From Takakia lepidozioides (Eukaryota; Streptophyta; Takakiopsida; Takakiales; Takakiaceae), in NCBI GenBank assembly GCA_030704615.1, contig CM060733.1:18414001-18478000 (forward strand): 64,000 nucleotides of DNA, written 5' to 3'. Position numbers and translations under genes: made by a program. This document shows positions 45,689 to 56,984 of the stretch, in pieces. The notes below the pieces were generated by a model. That model was not told where the DNA came from and ran no database searches. It was given only the letters and a program-made list of their open reading frames with translations. Position 1 is the first letter of the stretch; each line of letters opens with the position of its first letter.

Positions 45689-46210
45689 TCAGAAGCCTTG
45701 CTGAGATGAGGGAGGCGATAACCGATTCACAAAAGCATCTACATTTCCATGCTTAGCTCCTGGTATGTGAACAATCTTAAAATCATAATCTTGTAGCATC
45801 ATTATCCACCTACCTCTCCTTCCATAAGCATCGCTAACCGTAGCCAGCCATTCTAGGGGTTTATGATCGGTCCTTACCGTGAATGGTGTTAGTATTGGCG
45901 GAAGTGCAGGATACCCCACACCAGTGCATAGCACTCGCCCTCCATGGGATGATATCTTTTCTGAACGTCGGTCAATGCCTTACTTACATATGCAATTACA
46001 TGTTCCTTCCGACGATCCTTTTGTGACAGTCTTGCCCCTACTCCCTTTGTACTCCAATCAGCATCAAGTATAAAGGGTTTAGTGAAGTCGGGCCTTACCA
46101 GGATCGACGGAGGATTAATGCCTCAAAGGCATTCTGTGCTTCTACGTTCCATTGAAATGTTGGCTCCTTCTTGGTGAGTTCAAATAGGGGCTTTTGTCCT
46201 AATAATCCCA
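45689..46210 (-). pseudogene. Ty3-type RNase H fragment
   Basis: On the minus strand: KPLFELTKKEPTFQWN, then (after a frameshift) KPFILDADWSTKGVGARLSQ, EHVIAYVSKALTDVQKRYHP, GECYALVWGILHFRQY, a break, then FTVRTDHKPLEWLATV and FKIVHIPGAKHGNVDAF. These are the end of RT plus the RNase H domain of a Ty3 element, with catalytic Asp (DAD), Glu (GEC) and Asp (RTD) visible. The usual closing ADALSR is altered to VNRL. It lies right of the HISN7 gene with no other part of the element nearby. Dead fragment from a family different from elements A and B. Confidence 0.8.
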
Positions 46211-46439
46211 AATAAAGTTAACAAGGGCACCACTAGTCCCTTTCCCCCCCAAAAAAAAAATGAAGGAAAAAAAAAAATGAAGAAAAAAATTGTGTATAAT
46301 ATGCACAAGTTATAATGAATAATAAAGGAGTTCAATGGATTTGATTAAGGCTTGAAAGATCTTATTAATATGTGGGAAATTATAAATGACACTCATTGTT
46401 GAATAATTGGGAGAGGCTCACGTGTGAGCTAGGCAACGG

Positions 46440-46892
46440 CCCCATGAACGGACATCGAGCGATCGTGCCCTACAGGAAAAATGGGGGATTTTCGACGCCG
46501 GGGCCATGCCGCACCCACGCCACGGCGTCATAAAACAGCCCTTTTCGGGCCCCCGGGGAACCAAAGTTGCGACGCCCGGGCGTCGCAAGCCCATCGCAAG
46601 GGCGTCGCCAAAAAAACGTCGCAAATTTGCGACCAATGGGGGTCGCAAATAAGCGAAACCGCGAAAAAAAAAAAAAAAAAAAAAACTACTCTGCATTGTA
46701 GAATTAGAACCGTCCGGGGGTCGCAAAGCGCGACGCCCGGACGATGCGATTTAAGGGGGTACATTTGAATTTAGGCGGGAAAATTTGAATTTCAAAAACT
46801 TGTTGACCATTGATGACCATTGACTCCGATTCTGTCTAATGGCGATATGTTCATTATTCTACATATATCATGCAATGCATACTTGAACCTAA
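46440..46892. repeat. GACGC/TCGCAA-rich repeat, solitary copy
   Basis: A segment dense in GCGACGCC, CGTCGCAA and GGGTCGCAAA. The right part (46644-46892, with an A-run and the CGACGCCCGGACGATGCGAT signature) is nearly identical to 51030-51275 and 62295-62540, so it is a dispersed repeat of about 250 bp embedded in a larger GACGC-rich unit. Confidence 0.75.
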
Positions 46893-47270
46893 GAACAAGG
46901 AATGGGTAAGAAGTAGGAGGGATTTAAAACCCTTCATACCACCAATAGGTGTTCAGCCGTTAAAGGTGGTCAGTGAGGACCCTGACACTTAAAAAAAGGA
47001 GACACACTACATATGTAGTGTGAATGCAGGGGGTAAAAATTCAAGTTTTTGTTTGGCATCAGGTTTCGGCACTACTACAAAGGGAGTGCCCTTCGTGCTA
47101 ATGAAGGGGAGGAATTGTCCATAACTTGAGGTAATTCCATGGAAAGACTATGCTATTGATCTGCCAAGAACAAAATATGGCTAAGTTATGACATGCACCT
47201 TTTTCATCCCTAGGATGAATGATTTTCATCCATGATGTTGAACCCTAGAAGCAGGATGTGAAATTCGAAG

Positions 47271-47900
47271 GGGAAGAGTGCATGTATCTTTTCGCAGCTG
47301 CTGCAGTGGTGTTGGCAGCACAAGATATCTGAGAAAGTTCCACCTACGCAAAGGGTATCAGCTTGCTTTTAAGAAAAACGTTAAGAGCTCCTGCTTGGCT
47401 TTCTGTGCAAGAAGAAGCGGTGCCGCCTTCTTCGTAAGCAATGATCAAACCTGAGGGATCAGGTTTGTGATAAGGGCGGTGCACCACTGCTGTCGCCATT
47501 GTCTTGATGAGCACATTAATGAGGAGATGGAGCGGCTCAGCAGGTGTTGGGGGATGAGAAATGCAGGCTGGTGTGTATAGCGCCTCAGGTTGTCTGTGAT
47601 CAAATCTTTGTAGCTGCTGTCTATTTTTGAGCTTTAGGACCAGATCACTTTGTAAGGGAAGAGTGTAAGCATCTTTTCGCAGCTGCTGCAGTGGTGTTGG
47701 CAGTACAGCATATCTTAGGAAGTTCCACCTGCGCAAAGGGAATCAGCTTGCCTTAAAGAGCGACGTTAAGGGATCTGGCTTGGCATTCTGTGCAAGAGGA
47801 AGCGGTGCCACCTTCTGGTGTGTATGGCGCTTAAGCTATCTATAATTAAGTTTTGTATCTGCTCTCTGTCTTAAGGGCTGTAGGACTAGATCACTTCATA
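47271..47900 (+). repeat. internal tandem duplication in the leader
   Basis: A unit starting GGGAAGAGTG at 47271 (385 bp) is repeated from 47656 with a deletion in its second half (245 bp), and a third start GGGAAGAAAT lies at 47901. Both share CTTTTCGCAGCTGCTGCAG and GAAGCGGTGCC. The equivalent in copy 2 is 58536-59165. Confidence 0.8.
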
Positions 47901-49377
47901 GGGAAGAAATGCACATGTAGAAGGATAGGGTAGAGGTTGGCAGGCACAAGGATGTGCCAGCAGCTGAAGCAGAGCCGTCATGCCTTAATGAGGACTGGAA
48001 TCACGATAAGAAGAAACGTCGGAAATGGCTGACGAGGGAGAGGACAAGGTGCCTTCTTGACAGGCAGACCCACCGCTTCAATGAGTATAAGACAGATAAG
48101 TTTGAAGAGTGGTCCCCCTTTTTTTGGTGACTTAGAAATCGCTTTGTGAAGTTTGGACTGTCTCTTGTATGTAGTAAGAGACACTGACATGTGAGGAAGA
48201 AAAAGAGCTTTGGAAATGGAATGAAGACACTGGACTTCAAATCAGGATGGACTGGAGATGGATGCACCTGCTGTTACATTGTACAGTAGGAAAAATGAAT
48301 GGAAACAGGGTTGATTCGTTGCTGGGACAGAATGGTTGCTGCTGTTGTATTCTTGTTCTTTGTTTCAGCGTCATGAGCTTGTACAAACAATCTAGCCTGG
48401 GATGTTGACACATTGCAGTCAATGTGGAACTAGCTTAGTAGGTAGAGGAAACCAGTGAGAGTTAGATAGAACTGTTTGGAAACAACAAGAAGGGATGATG
48501 TGGATGGGGCAGAAAAACCAACATCTGTTTGGGTTTGGATCTGATTCTCAGGGTGCTCTCAGCATGTGAACCACTGAGGTTCACAGTTGATGGGAAAAAG
48601 AGAGCTGTCAGGGTGTGTAAATTGAGACCTGTAGAAGGGTGGAGAGCTGTCTTGGGCAAATGGCTACACCTGGGAAAAGTGGAGTGTGAAGCATCTGTCA
48701 TTGGCAAGAGAGGGACTGATAAAAGGGCTGATTATATCTTGTGTGACCAAGGTTGATTTCAATGCTGGGTGCACTGGATGCTTGGCTGAATGCGCATTGC
48801 ATTGCATCATAGACATGCTACAGTGGAAAGAGTGAGGAACCTACTCACCCTGAAAGAAAGAGAGAGGGAGAGAGAAAAGGACATAAGGGAGAGAGCTGAC
48901 CAGCAAGAGGGGATGGAGAGGAATGGATGATTGGGGCGGTAAGATAAAGAAAGCATGAACCCATGAAGGGCCAAACTGGTGGGCCTGCAACTCATGGCAG
49001 ATCTGAGTTGCCTCCTTCTAAATCGTGATCTTATTACAAAGGGGCTTCCACGTGTTGCTGACCAAGGGAGCTGCCCACAAGGGCAGTGGTCATCACTGAC
49101 GTAGGGCTGGTTGCATCACTGAAGACAGCATGGTAACATGGCTGGTGCAGTGTACCAGGGAGAGGATGTCGTGTAGAAGTAGAACCACGGGTGAAAACAA
49201 TACAGACTCCCCATCCATGTCTTCTCTTCCGCTGCGGCGTGGATGAGGATTGTGTGAACTCTGATCATGAAGGACCTAAGGGAAACCCACACCGAGTGAC
49301 GATGGTTGGATCACTGAGAGGAGAGCTCATTTCCTTCCCTCCAATTGACCTAGGGAGGAGCACAACTAGACTTGCAC

Positions 49378-49414
49378 AGAAGGGGATTCACGCCCCTTCT
49401 TTTGGTATCAGAGC
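49378..49414 (+). promoter_or_regulatory. hairpin abutting a tRNA-iMet primer-binding site
   Basis: AGAAGGGG and CCCCTTCT form an 8-bp stem around ATTCACG (49378-49400). After two T bases comes a perfect TGGTATCAGAGC (49403-49414), the plant initiator-tRNA-Met primer site. This marks the end of the 5' LTR of a retroelement, though its LTR does not end in a plain CA here. Repeated at 60643-60679. Confidence 0.8.
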
Positions 49415-49471
49415 TGATGTTAAATCTTGATTTCTACTAGCTAGGGATCTTGACTGGTATTGGATGGTTTG

Positions 49472-49783
49472 ATGGCAGGAAGAGACCACACACTGATTCC
49501 TGATGAACCAAGCATTGGAGATGTGCTGAATTGCTTCAGCAGACGCACACCAAATGCACACGTAGACCCTTGTTTGTACTTCTTCAACCCTGCTTGGAGA
49601 ATAGCGAATGGTGATTTATGTCTTAGAGTGATACATACTGGTGGAAGAACAACCATAGCACTTTGGATAAGAGAGTTAGGAAGGTGGGTGAAGATAAATA
49701 CCATGGCACGAGAGGTGACATGGGGAGGTAGAGTAGAGATGTTGCGAAATGGACAGTGGGAGTGGTATAGAGGTCAACATTAA
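49472..49783 (+). CDS. small ORF between primer site and gag
   Basis: 103 codons from ATG at 49472 to TAA, 58 bp after the primer site. It reads MAGRDHTLIPDEPSIGDVLN, then HVDPCLYFFNPAWRIANGD, LCLRVIHTGG and a final WEWYRGQH. It is rich in aromatic residues and Trp, with no zinc or membrane motif, and I do not recognise it. It is preserved identically in copy 2 (60737-61048). It could be an N-terminal gag extension reached by frameshift, or an accessory ORF. Confidence 0.45.
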   Translation: MAGRDHTLIPDEPSIGDVLNCFSRRTPNAHVDPCLYFFNPAWRIANGDLCLRVIHTGGRTTIALWIRELGRWVKINTMAREVTWGGRVEMLRNGQWEWYRGQH

Positions 49784-49854
49784 GGGAGTTGTGGGAAAAT
49801 TAGAGTCAGAATTAGGTGTTGAAACAGTTTGAATTTAGACTAGAGAATAGAAGG

Positions 49855-51036
49855 ATGACCAGTCCAACCAGCATAGATGCGCCTTATCATGGTAGGAATA
49901 GTGAGGATGTAAATGACTGGCTGGAGAGAATTCAGATGGAGGCAGATGTCAGGGATTTGAATGAGGACAAAACTTTCAAGGTAGCAAGGCTCAACCTGAG
50001 AGCCAAGGCTGATGAATGGTACCGTAAACAAAACCCTAGACCAAACAACTGGGTGGACTTCAGGGCAGCAATTTCAGCCAAGTTTGGTATCGTTGACTTG
50101 GCAGAAATTAGGCTAAGAATGGATACCATTAAACAGGAGAGTAGACAAAGGGTTCAAACATACTTCGATAGGTTGAACCGGTTATTTATAAGAAGTGGGG
50201 CGTCTGATGTGGAACAGAGGCGTAGATTTGCAACAGGTTTGAGACCAGAAATAGCAAGAGTAATGCTGGGCAGGCGCTTCCTTGATGTAGAGGAAGCACT
50301 TGACACAGCCATTGAGATTGAAAGGGGCCTGGGAAAGTTAGGGGAAATACCTCTAGAGCCATTGGAAGGAGATGATACAGATGAGTCAGTTGTGTTTGTT
50401 AACCCTGTGGACATAAGACTTGATCAGCTGAACACTACCCTATAGAAGTACTTTGATAGGGGACCAGTCATAGGAGAAAGCTCGGGATCTAGAACACCAC
50501 CTCGTGTTCGCCTTTGTATTGTTTGTCACAAAGAAGGTCACATAGCTGCATATTGTCCTGAAGGAAGAACCCCAGCTAAGTGTGACAAATGTCACCGGTT
50601 CGGGCATTCCACGGAAATGTGTGGTGTGAGATGCAACTTTTGCAAGCTACTCGGGCATACGGAGAGTGAGTGCAGTAGAAAACTCGACCAAACTATGATG
50701 GGAACTCCGGGAACTAACTTTGTAGACGTGTTCTATGATGATGAGGATGATGTACTCGCAGAGATGACAGATCTGATGTCACGAAATAGTATCAATGAAG
50801 TCAGACTTCCAAGGACACGCATACCTGTCCAGAGTCCGATTGTTGAACCTACAGGGTCACCAGAAAGGAATAGTGAGAGCAGTGAACAGCCAAGCAAGAC
50901 CAAGAGTGAAATCTACCCAAAGAACAATTTCAAGAATGCTATAGAAGGAGGTACGAAATCCAGAATCTTGAACCACTTCTACAAAGGGAGAATATCGTTG
51001 TCGCCCATGGACCTGATCATGACTGTGCCCAAATAA
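49855..51036 (+). pseudogene. gag-like protein with three CCHC zinc knuckles, copy 1
   Basis: The first true ATG is 49855, though the frame is open from 49816. The capsid-like region reads DWLERIQMEADVRDLNEDKT, then LRAKADEWYRKQNPRPNNWV, RVQTYFDRLNRLFIRSGA and RFATGLRPEIARVMLGRRFL, the layout of the retrotransposon gag family. A TAG at 50443 (NTTL*KYFDRG) is followed in frame by three CCHC knuckles: CIVCHKEGHIAAYC, CDKCHRFGHSTEMC and CNFCKLLGHTESEC, all 2-4-4 spacing, which bind RNA. The frame then ends in repeat sequence at 51036. No protease, RT or integrase follows, so the element is non-autonomous. The TAG is present in both copies and is therefore older than the duplication. Confidence 0.8.
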
Positions 51037-51653
51037 GCGAAACCGCGAAAAAAAAAAAAAAAAAAACTACTCTGCATTGTAGAATTAGAACCGTCCGGGG
51101 TCGCAAAGCGCGACGCCCGGACGATGCGATTTAAGGGGGTACATTTGAATTTAGGCGGGAAAATTTGAATTTCAAAAACTTGTTGACCATTGATGACCAT
51201 TGACTCCGATTCTGTCTAATGGCGATATGTTCATTATTCTACATATATCATGCAATGCATACTTGAACCTAAGACCTCCACGTTATAACATTTCTAAGAC
51301 ACTACAAACTAACCAACACACCTATGCTACATCTATATATCACATAGACAATCTATATTTATTTATTTATTTATTTATATTTATATATTTATATATATTT
51401 ATATTTCCTTCAAGTTCTTTATAAGGGGGTCTCTCTTGTGATGTCTGGGAGTTGCAACCTTCACAACCTTAAGCCCCAGCCCCAACATCGTCGCCGTTGT
51501 TGCACCCCCCCACCGCCAGGAGCCCCAAGCAACGTCCTTGTGATGACCTAAGCTGACTACAACACCATTGCGACCCCCTGGCTTCGCAGCGTTGGCCGTC
51601 CTAGCGCGGGGTGCCCCCAGCGACGCTTTTGTGAAGTTGAGGGCCGCAAAGCC

Positions 51654-51684
<31 letters not shown>

Positions 51685-52090
51685 AACTCTCATTGCGGTG
51701 ATGCTGTTCCAACGTCCTGGCGTCGCAGAGGCGCTAGGGCGCCCTCAGTGACGCTTGGGCGCCCTCAGTGACGCTTTTGCGACGCCGAGGTATTGCAACG
51801 TCCAATATATATATATTTGGATTTGCAACGCTGGGGCGTCGCAAGAAAAAAAAATCCGTCGCAGCGAGGGTCATCTTTCCCCCTTCGTGTCACCTTGCGA
51901 TGGCTGGGCGTCGCAATGGTGTCGCAGCGGGGGGCATCGCAAAAAAGTGTCGCACGGCTGACGTCGCAAACCCCCCCATTTGTTGTAATACTGGGTGGCC
52001 CCGCTGCGACCCATGATCCGGCCCGGGTGGGTCTGCCGCGAGCATGGGTCTGCCGCCATGTATGGTCTGCCGCGAGGTAGGATGGCCCTA
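51031..52090. repeat. GACGC-rich foldback region, copy 1
   Basis: It contains the 250-bp repeat (51030-51275), a TTTA/TATA tract (51355-51405), and a stretch rich in GCGACGC and GGCGTCGCAA. At 51777-51844 a TTGCGACGCC arm and its exact reverse complement GGCGTCGCAA flank inner TTGCAA arms and an AT core, an imperfect hairpin of about 68 bp. A 20-bp unit (GGGCGCCCTCAGTGACGCTT) is tandemly doubled just before it. A-runs of about 20-30 are present. It looks like a foldback or MITE-like element; no TSD found. Confidence 0.7.
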
Positions 52091-52479
52091 GGTGGCATTG
52101 GGGCTGACTGCGGCTGTTTTCTAGGTTAAGAGATTAAAAAAAAAATTGGGGTAACAGCAAGCAGCAGGTAATGTGGTGCAAAAAATGAGGCGCCACCGCA
52201 CTCAATTCCGGTTGACAGGAAATGAGGGTTATGTATGTTGTTTGGAGAACTGATGTTTGTTTGTTCCGATCCTTTGTCAGTCTCAAAAGTGAGTGCGCCA
52301 CCGCACTCAATTCTTGCAGGTGCCAGATCAGAAAAATGTAGCTGTGGAATGATGGAAAGGCTGTAATTGTGGGAGGTGCAGGGGAGGAAAAGAAAAGGAT
52401 TGCAGCCTGAGAAGCAGCATGCGCAGCAGCAGCAGGAGGCAGTGACTGAGAAGCCTGTTGAAGAAGACGATCCTTTCTA

Positions 52480-52804
52480 CGAAGAGTGAGCGGCAAAGGT
52501 CCTCGTGTACCAAAAGGTCAATTCCGCGCAGGTGATCAAGTATATGCAGGTACCTGGAGGCAAGATTATGATCCCTCTCTGCCGCCTAATATCAATGCCA
52601 ATCGTTCGACCTGCCCTGACCAGGGATGTGTCCAAGTTGGAGCAAGATTTTAGTCACGGATACATAGAGGGGTCTCCCGTGTTTTACGTGTCATTGTGCG
52701 ATGCCAGTGGGAAGGAGGTCTTGGTGGACGAGTCAATTGTGAAAAGCTCGGATCCAATATGGCGAGAAGTAAACGAGGAGTTCGAAGCCCAGATTTCGAG
52801 GTGA
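52480..52804 (+). CDS. hypothetical ORF, copy 1
   Basis: Reads ALTRDVSKLEQDFSHGYIEG, then SPVFYVSLCDASGKEVLVDE and DPIWREVNEEFEAQIS before a TGA. In other frames just after it, DVSYLGW or MFHIWDGNHHFMA can be read, so the gene probably continues with frameshifts. Relative to copy 2 it has a one-base loss near 52550 and a one-base gain near 52598, which alter about 16 residues in between and restore the frame. Family not recognised. A C2-like reading is not supported by any motif I can name. Confidence 0.4.
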
Positions 52805-52962
52805 TTGTCTACACAGGTGTTCTCCGGGAAGATGTTTCATATCTGGGATGGCAATCACCACTTCATGGCCTGAATGAACGTCATAAACAAATCTTCAGTT
52901 GGGATCCCACACCACAGGACTTTGAAGACATTGGGATTCTGCAAAACAATGTCAAATACTGC

Positions 52963-55217
52963 TCACTCCATCACCAATGCAAACCAGTGCAATGCGTCAT
53001 CCACCACAAACTTCTGTGAATGGTCTGTTCCATGGAGTAAGTCCATCCTCAAACTATGCAGATCCTTCATCAACTTGTTGTATGAGCGGAAATTGCCAAA
53101 TTGCATCCATCTGTGTTGTAGGAAGAAAGCTGTCATGCGCTCAAAGTCCTCCTCAGTCAATCCGAACAAGTGCTTTCTTCGCACCCCAAAGGTTGGATGT
53201 GCCATAGGCATATGTCTGAGGTCTTTAGGCCGTGGGTCATCCATGAGAATCAGCTGCACAAGTAGAGGCGGCGCATTTTGGTCGCTTGTGGCTTCAATGG
53301 TAACAGCAGAGGCGGCTTCCAGAACATGGTTGGCTTCCTCAATAGAAAACTCCATGGAATAATGAAAGGATACAAATGACCACCGGCGGTCCGCAACAAT
53401 CCGGTGGAGCTCATTATGCCAATCCAAATGGGGATTAATTTCTCCCACCCTAAGCCGGGGAAGTGTGAGGTCTTCAGCTCCGGGTCGAATTACCGGTGAT
53501 GACGATCGCCAAACTGCAAAAACCGCCGTGCTATGTGAGAGAAAGGCAGTCTACTGGTCAGTCTGGTCCGCAGTCTGTTAGATGACAGGACTTCCCATTG
53601 GCATGGGCTGCATGATGGGCTCCTGGAGAGGAGTCTGCAGGATGATAGGCTGCTCGTTGGGAGTCTGCTCCGTTGGAGTCTGCTGGATGACAGGCTGCTG
53701 AACGGGAGTCTACTGGATGACGGCCTACTGAATGGGAGTCTGCTGGATGGCAGACTCGGCTGTCCCAGACGCATTCCCCCCCGCATCTTGAATATGTAAT
53801 GCCGCTATAGCAGCAGATGACCCAGGATACTTCAATAATATGTACTCTCGCACGCGGTCCACTTCCGCACGCACTGCAGTCGCTTGTAAATGAGCATCAT
53901 TGCTAGGTATCCGCCAAGCCTGAATGGCCCTACGAATAGAAACACATTCATCCTGGTACACGGCAGAGAACTTGGACGTCAGGAACATGGACGTGGACTC
54001 TATATTCACCTCATGCAGCGGACCTGACTCACAGACCAGCAGACTGTAACGTGCGTATGTAGGGTGGAGGCAACTAGTAGACTGTACCAGTGGACTAGAC
54101 CAGCGGACTGACAAATGGACTCAGTAAGTAATGCAACGATATAAAACAGACTAACTGACGAGCGGAGTGAGCCAGCGGACTGAGGAGAGAACGCAGCGGA
54201 CTGACCAGACTGAATAGGCAACGTGATCCCGATGATGGACTCAAACAGCACAGATAATAGACTGGGCGGTCAGACTGACCATTACCTCCTCAAAGTTGTT
54301 CAACCAGTTCTGTTCCGCCTGTCGGATGAATGTGCGTAGCAGACCTAACTGGGCAACTCTGTAGAAATAACGGAAGAAGTCTGGATCCCCAATTGGTGGG
54401 CACTCTGGTGGGAAAAGCCCAAAGTCAACGAGGCGCAATGTGCCAGGGCAGACTGACCCTTCAGTGCTCTGTTGAGTTTTTGATTTTGACCCTAAACCGA
54501 TGGCATGGGTCGCGATATTTGTGTGAGTCTGCTGCCGAGTCTGGTCAGGCAAGTCAATGTCCACTGGACTTGTCACCCCTTCCAGGCCCTGAGTAGATTC
54601 ACTTTCAGTATCAGTACTGATGGTGTGGGTCTGCCGCCCAGGACGGGGTTCAATCTGTTGCGTGGATTTTGCCCTTGCCTCGCGAGCAGACCTTGCAGCC
54701 TTCTCCTTTTTTTTCCTCTCCTTTTTTTGGGCCCCATCACTCAGTTTACGTTTTCTGGCAGCGTCCGGCGTCCCTGCACTTGCAAATCCTCCTTTGATGG
54801 GCCACCAGAATGGAGGCCATACCGTGCGCGCACTTCATCTAATTCCCAAGTGCGGGGGTCAAGCATTGATCCGCGCAAGCGCATTGTGGCCTCTTTGACA
54901 ATCGACATTTCTTTCAGTATTGGCCAAGGCTTGAAATCCCGTGGAATCATTGCAATAGTCTCCTTACAACCCGTGTCAACACAATGCCGTTTTAGTTGGA
55001 TTTTGTCCTTGATAACCTCTTCACAGAAGGGACAGAAGAGCTTGTCCTTCTGCCAATTCGAGTTTTTGGGCTTCCGGGCGCGGAGGTCTACAAATGCTTC
55101 CACTATTTTATGATCAAACTCGTCTGGTGAATACCAGTACCTTCGCTCCTTCTTCAGTCTGGTTTGGTGTACAAAATCCACCCAGTCCGCTCCACCCTTT
55201 TCACAAGCATCCTCCAT
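52963..55217 (-). CDS. uncharacterised multi-exon gene: CCHC finger, basic region, QTP repeat
   Basis: Starts at a true ATG (55215-55217). Exon 1 (to about 54292) encodes KKERRYWYSPDEFDHKIVEA, a zinc finger C62-x2-C65-x12-H78-x5-C84 (KLFCPFCEEVIKD), then after a one-base shift near 54787 a basic, nuclear-signal-like stretch (ARKRKLSDGAQKKERKKKEK) and RLVDFGLFPPECPPIGDPDF, ending NNFEE before GTAATG. Exon 2 (about 54030-53540) has FSAVYQDECVSIRRAIQAWR, ATAVRAEVDRVREYILLKYP, then Gln-Thr-Pro repeats with two TAG for CAG (53725-53727 and 53710-53712). Exon 3 (from about 53450, after CTTAG) has FGLTEEDFERMTAFFLQHRW. The finger resembles BED/C2H2-type DNA-binding fingers, but I do not recognise the family. 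The TAGs and shift make this copy probably inactive. Confidence 0.45.
53545..53770. repeat. CAGACT-rich repeat within exon 2
   Basis: Degenerate repeats of GGAGTCTGCTGGATGACAG type, minus-strand CAGCAGACTCC. On the minus strand they encode the QQTPVQQPVI repeat, so the satellite is at least partly coding. Confidence 0.7.
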
Positions 55218-55689
55218 CGCTGCAGAATGAAACGAAGGTGCAAGGACAATGAGTGACAGATAGAAGTCCTATGAAAAGACGCACCCTAAGCAAGAAGAGG
55301 ACACAGAATGGAATGGAAACACCGCAACAAGTGAGAACCTCACCGAGCCGATGAACTTCGAGTTGTTACGAAGGCGAGCGTGTTTGCGACGCTTCGCGGC
55401 TCACCGCGACTCTCCACACTTGGGGAAGAACGGCCGTCTTTCGTTACAGTGATGGAAACGCAAAGAGGAAAACAAAACAGTACAAAACAATGCGAAGAAA
55501 CAGGCGTGAAGAGAATGGAGTCGATCGCACAGGGAACATGAGAAGAAAGTAGAAGTAGAAGGGGGAAAGCGGGCATGGCATTGCCAACGTGGCGCGATTT
55601 CACAGGCGCCAACTATCCGCCGTCATCGCATTGAATACGTCCACCGAACGAACGCATCGTACTAAATTCATCCACGGTCCTCGCAAGTG

Positions 55690-56200
55690 CAGCAGACTCA
55701 TTTCCCATCGGGCCGAGAGTCCACCGGACCGCTAGTCCAGCGGACTATTCGCTTTACTGAGGCGAAGCGGCTTCATATTGGAGGCACTTCCCTGCCAGCG
55801 GAATGAAGACAAAAGAGAGTAAGGAGAGAACAGGAGAGTCGAACACACCCATTGCGAACAGACTAATGCATGCACAGTCCAACAGACTGATATCCATAGA
55901 GGAGAACTGTCCAGCAGACGGACGTTTCGCCAGACTGGCGGGAGAACAAGCCAAAAGACTAACCGGAGAGAAAATAAGAAGTCAAACAGACTTAGTGCAA
56001 CAGACTTCCGACACAACATACTGATAAATTCACAAGTGCGACAGACTGATATCCCAACAGACGGACTTCCAGCAGACCGCCTCCAAACTGACTGTTATGC
56101 ACGCGATAAGGGGAATATCCGGAGCACTGACGGGCCAGCGGACCCACTGTGAACAGACTCGCGACACAACGGACCTCAAACATCCGCGCATTTGCAGATG
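55690..56200. repeat. dispersed CAGACTG motifs upstream of the gene
   Basis: Frequent AACAGACT, CAGCAGACGGAC and CCAGCGGACT variants with irregular spacing lie upstream of the minus-strand gene. The same motif occurs in its intron (about 54030-54250) and exon 2. Confidence 0.6.
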
Positions 56201-56984
56201 CAATTGTCTCAGCCTAGTCCGTCTCCTGGCAAATGCGACAATGTACCGATTCTGCACCTACTCCCGTCGTGGCTTAGACATCTGCATTCAGCAGGTGCGT
56301 GTGGATGTTTGAGGACCTTACGACTGGATGGTGTTCCGTGACGACTCGAATTGCTTTTTTGTGCTGCCATCCCTTATATAATACCATGTGGATCCATCAC
56401 AAAGCTGGGTTTCTTCAGATTCTCCACCCTTTTCCACAACTTATGCACGACGGATGCAAGCCGCTATACTTGGTCACATAAACAGTCTCATCGTCCAATA
56501 CGAAATCTGCAATACACGCCCCCATGTGCATACGCTTCCGCCATTTTCGCGCCCATGTTACCCATGGGTTCCTTTAACAAACTAAACTTGTGAAGGCTCT
56601 CATGAGGGATGCAGTATGAAGGGGCTAAACGTATCATGAAAGATCACAAGCAGAGGACGTTATCGACGACAGATGTCTGTATTTTCCATATTTATGACAT
56701 AGAACCAAACCATAAAACGAAGGTTCCCGAAAACACAACAAGAAGGCAAAAATAGTGGAAGCATATGCACGATGGTGGCTGTAGTGCCGAGACAGTCCTC
56801 TCATGTTCAAGCACACGCTTCATCATCATCATGAACATCGCGCGTAAAAGAGGAACAGTCGCGTGCATGGAAACGCCAACCACAACATCGGACAACAAAT
56901 AGCCGTCAAAAGAGAGCGGCCGGGATTTGGTGGGAAAATCATTGCTATTTTCGCAGCCCTAAAAATGGAGGGCTCGGATGGGTT

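Larger units (their letters stand above)
47014..52734 (+). repeat. Duplicated segment, copy 1
   Basis: 5.7 kb essentially identical to 58279-64000 at an offset of 11,265 bp (11,267 after the A-run at 51655). Differences are rare single substitutions (for example an A to G near 47370, a T to C near 49792) plus homopolymer-length changes. The left edge is sharp: the copies match from TGTAGTGTGAATGCAGG onward and not before it. Contents: a noncoding leader with an internal tandem, a gag-only retroelement, a GACGC-rich foldback region and the start of a hypothetical ORF. Confidence 0.93.

Noticed and set aside
47344-49000. Minus-strand ORFs (for example 47344-47736) in the duplicated leader
   Set aside because: They appear in both copies simply because the DNA is duplicated. 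Composition is low complexity and the primer site and gag show that the element reads on the plus strand.
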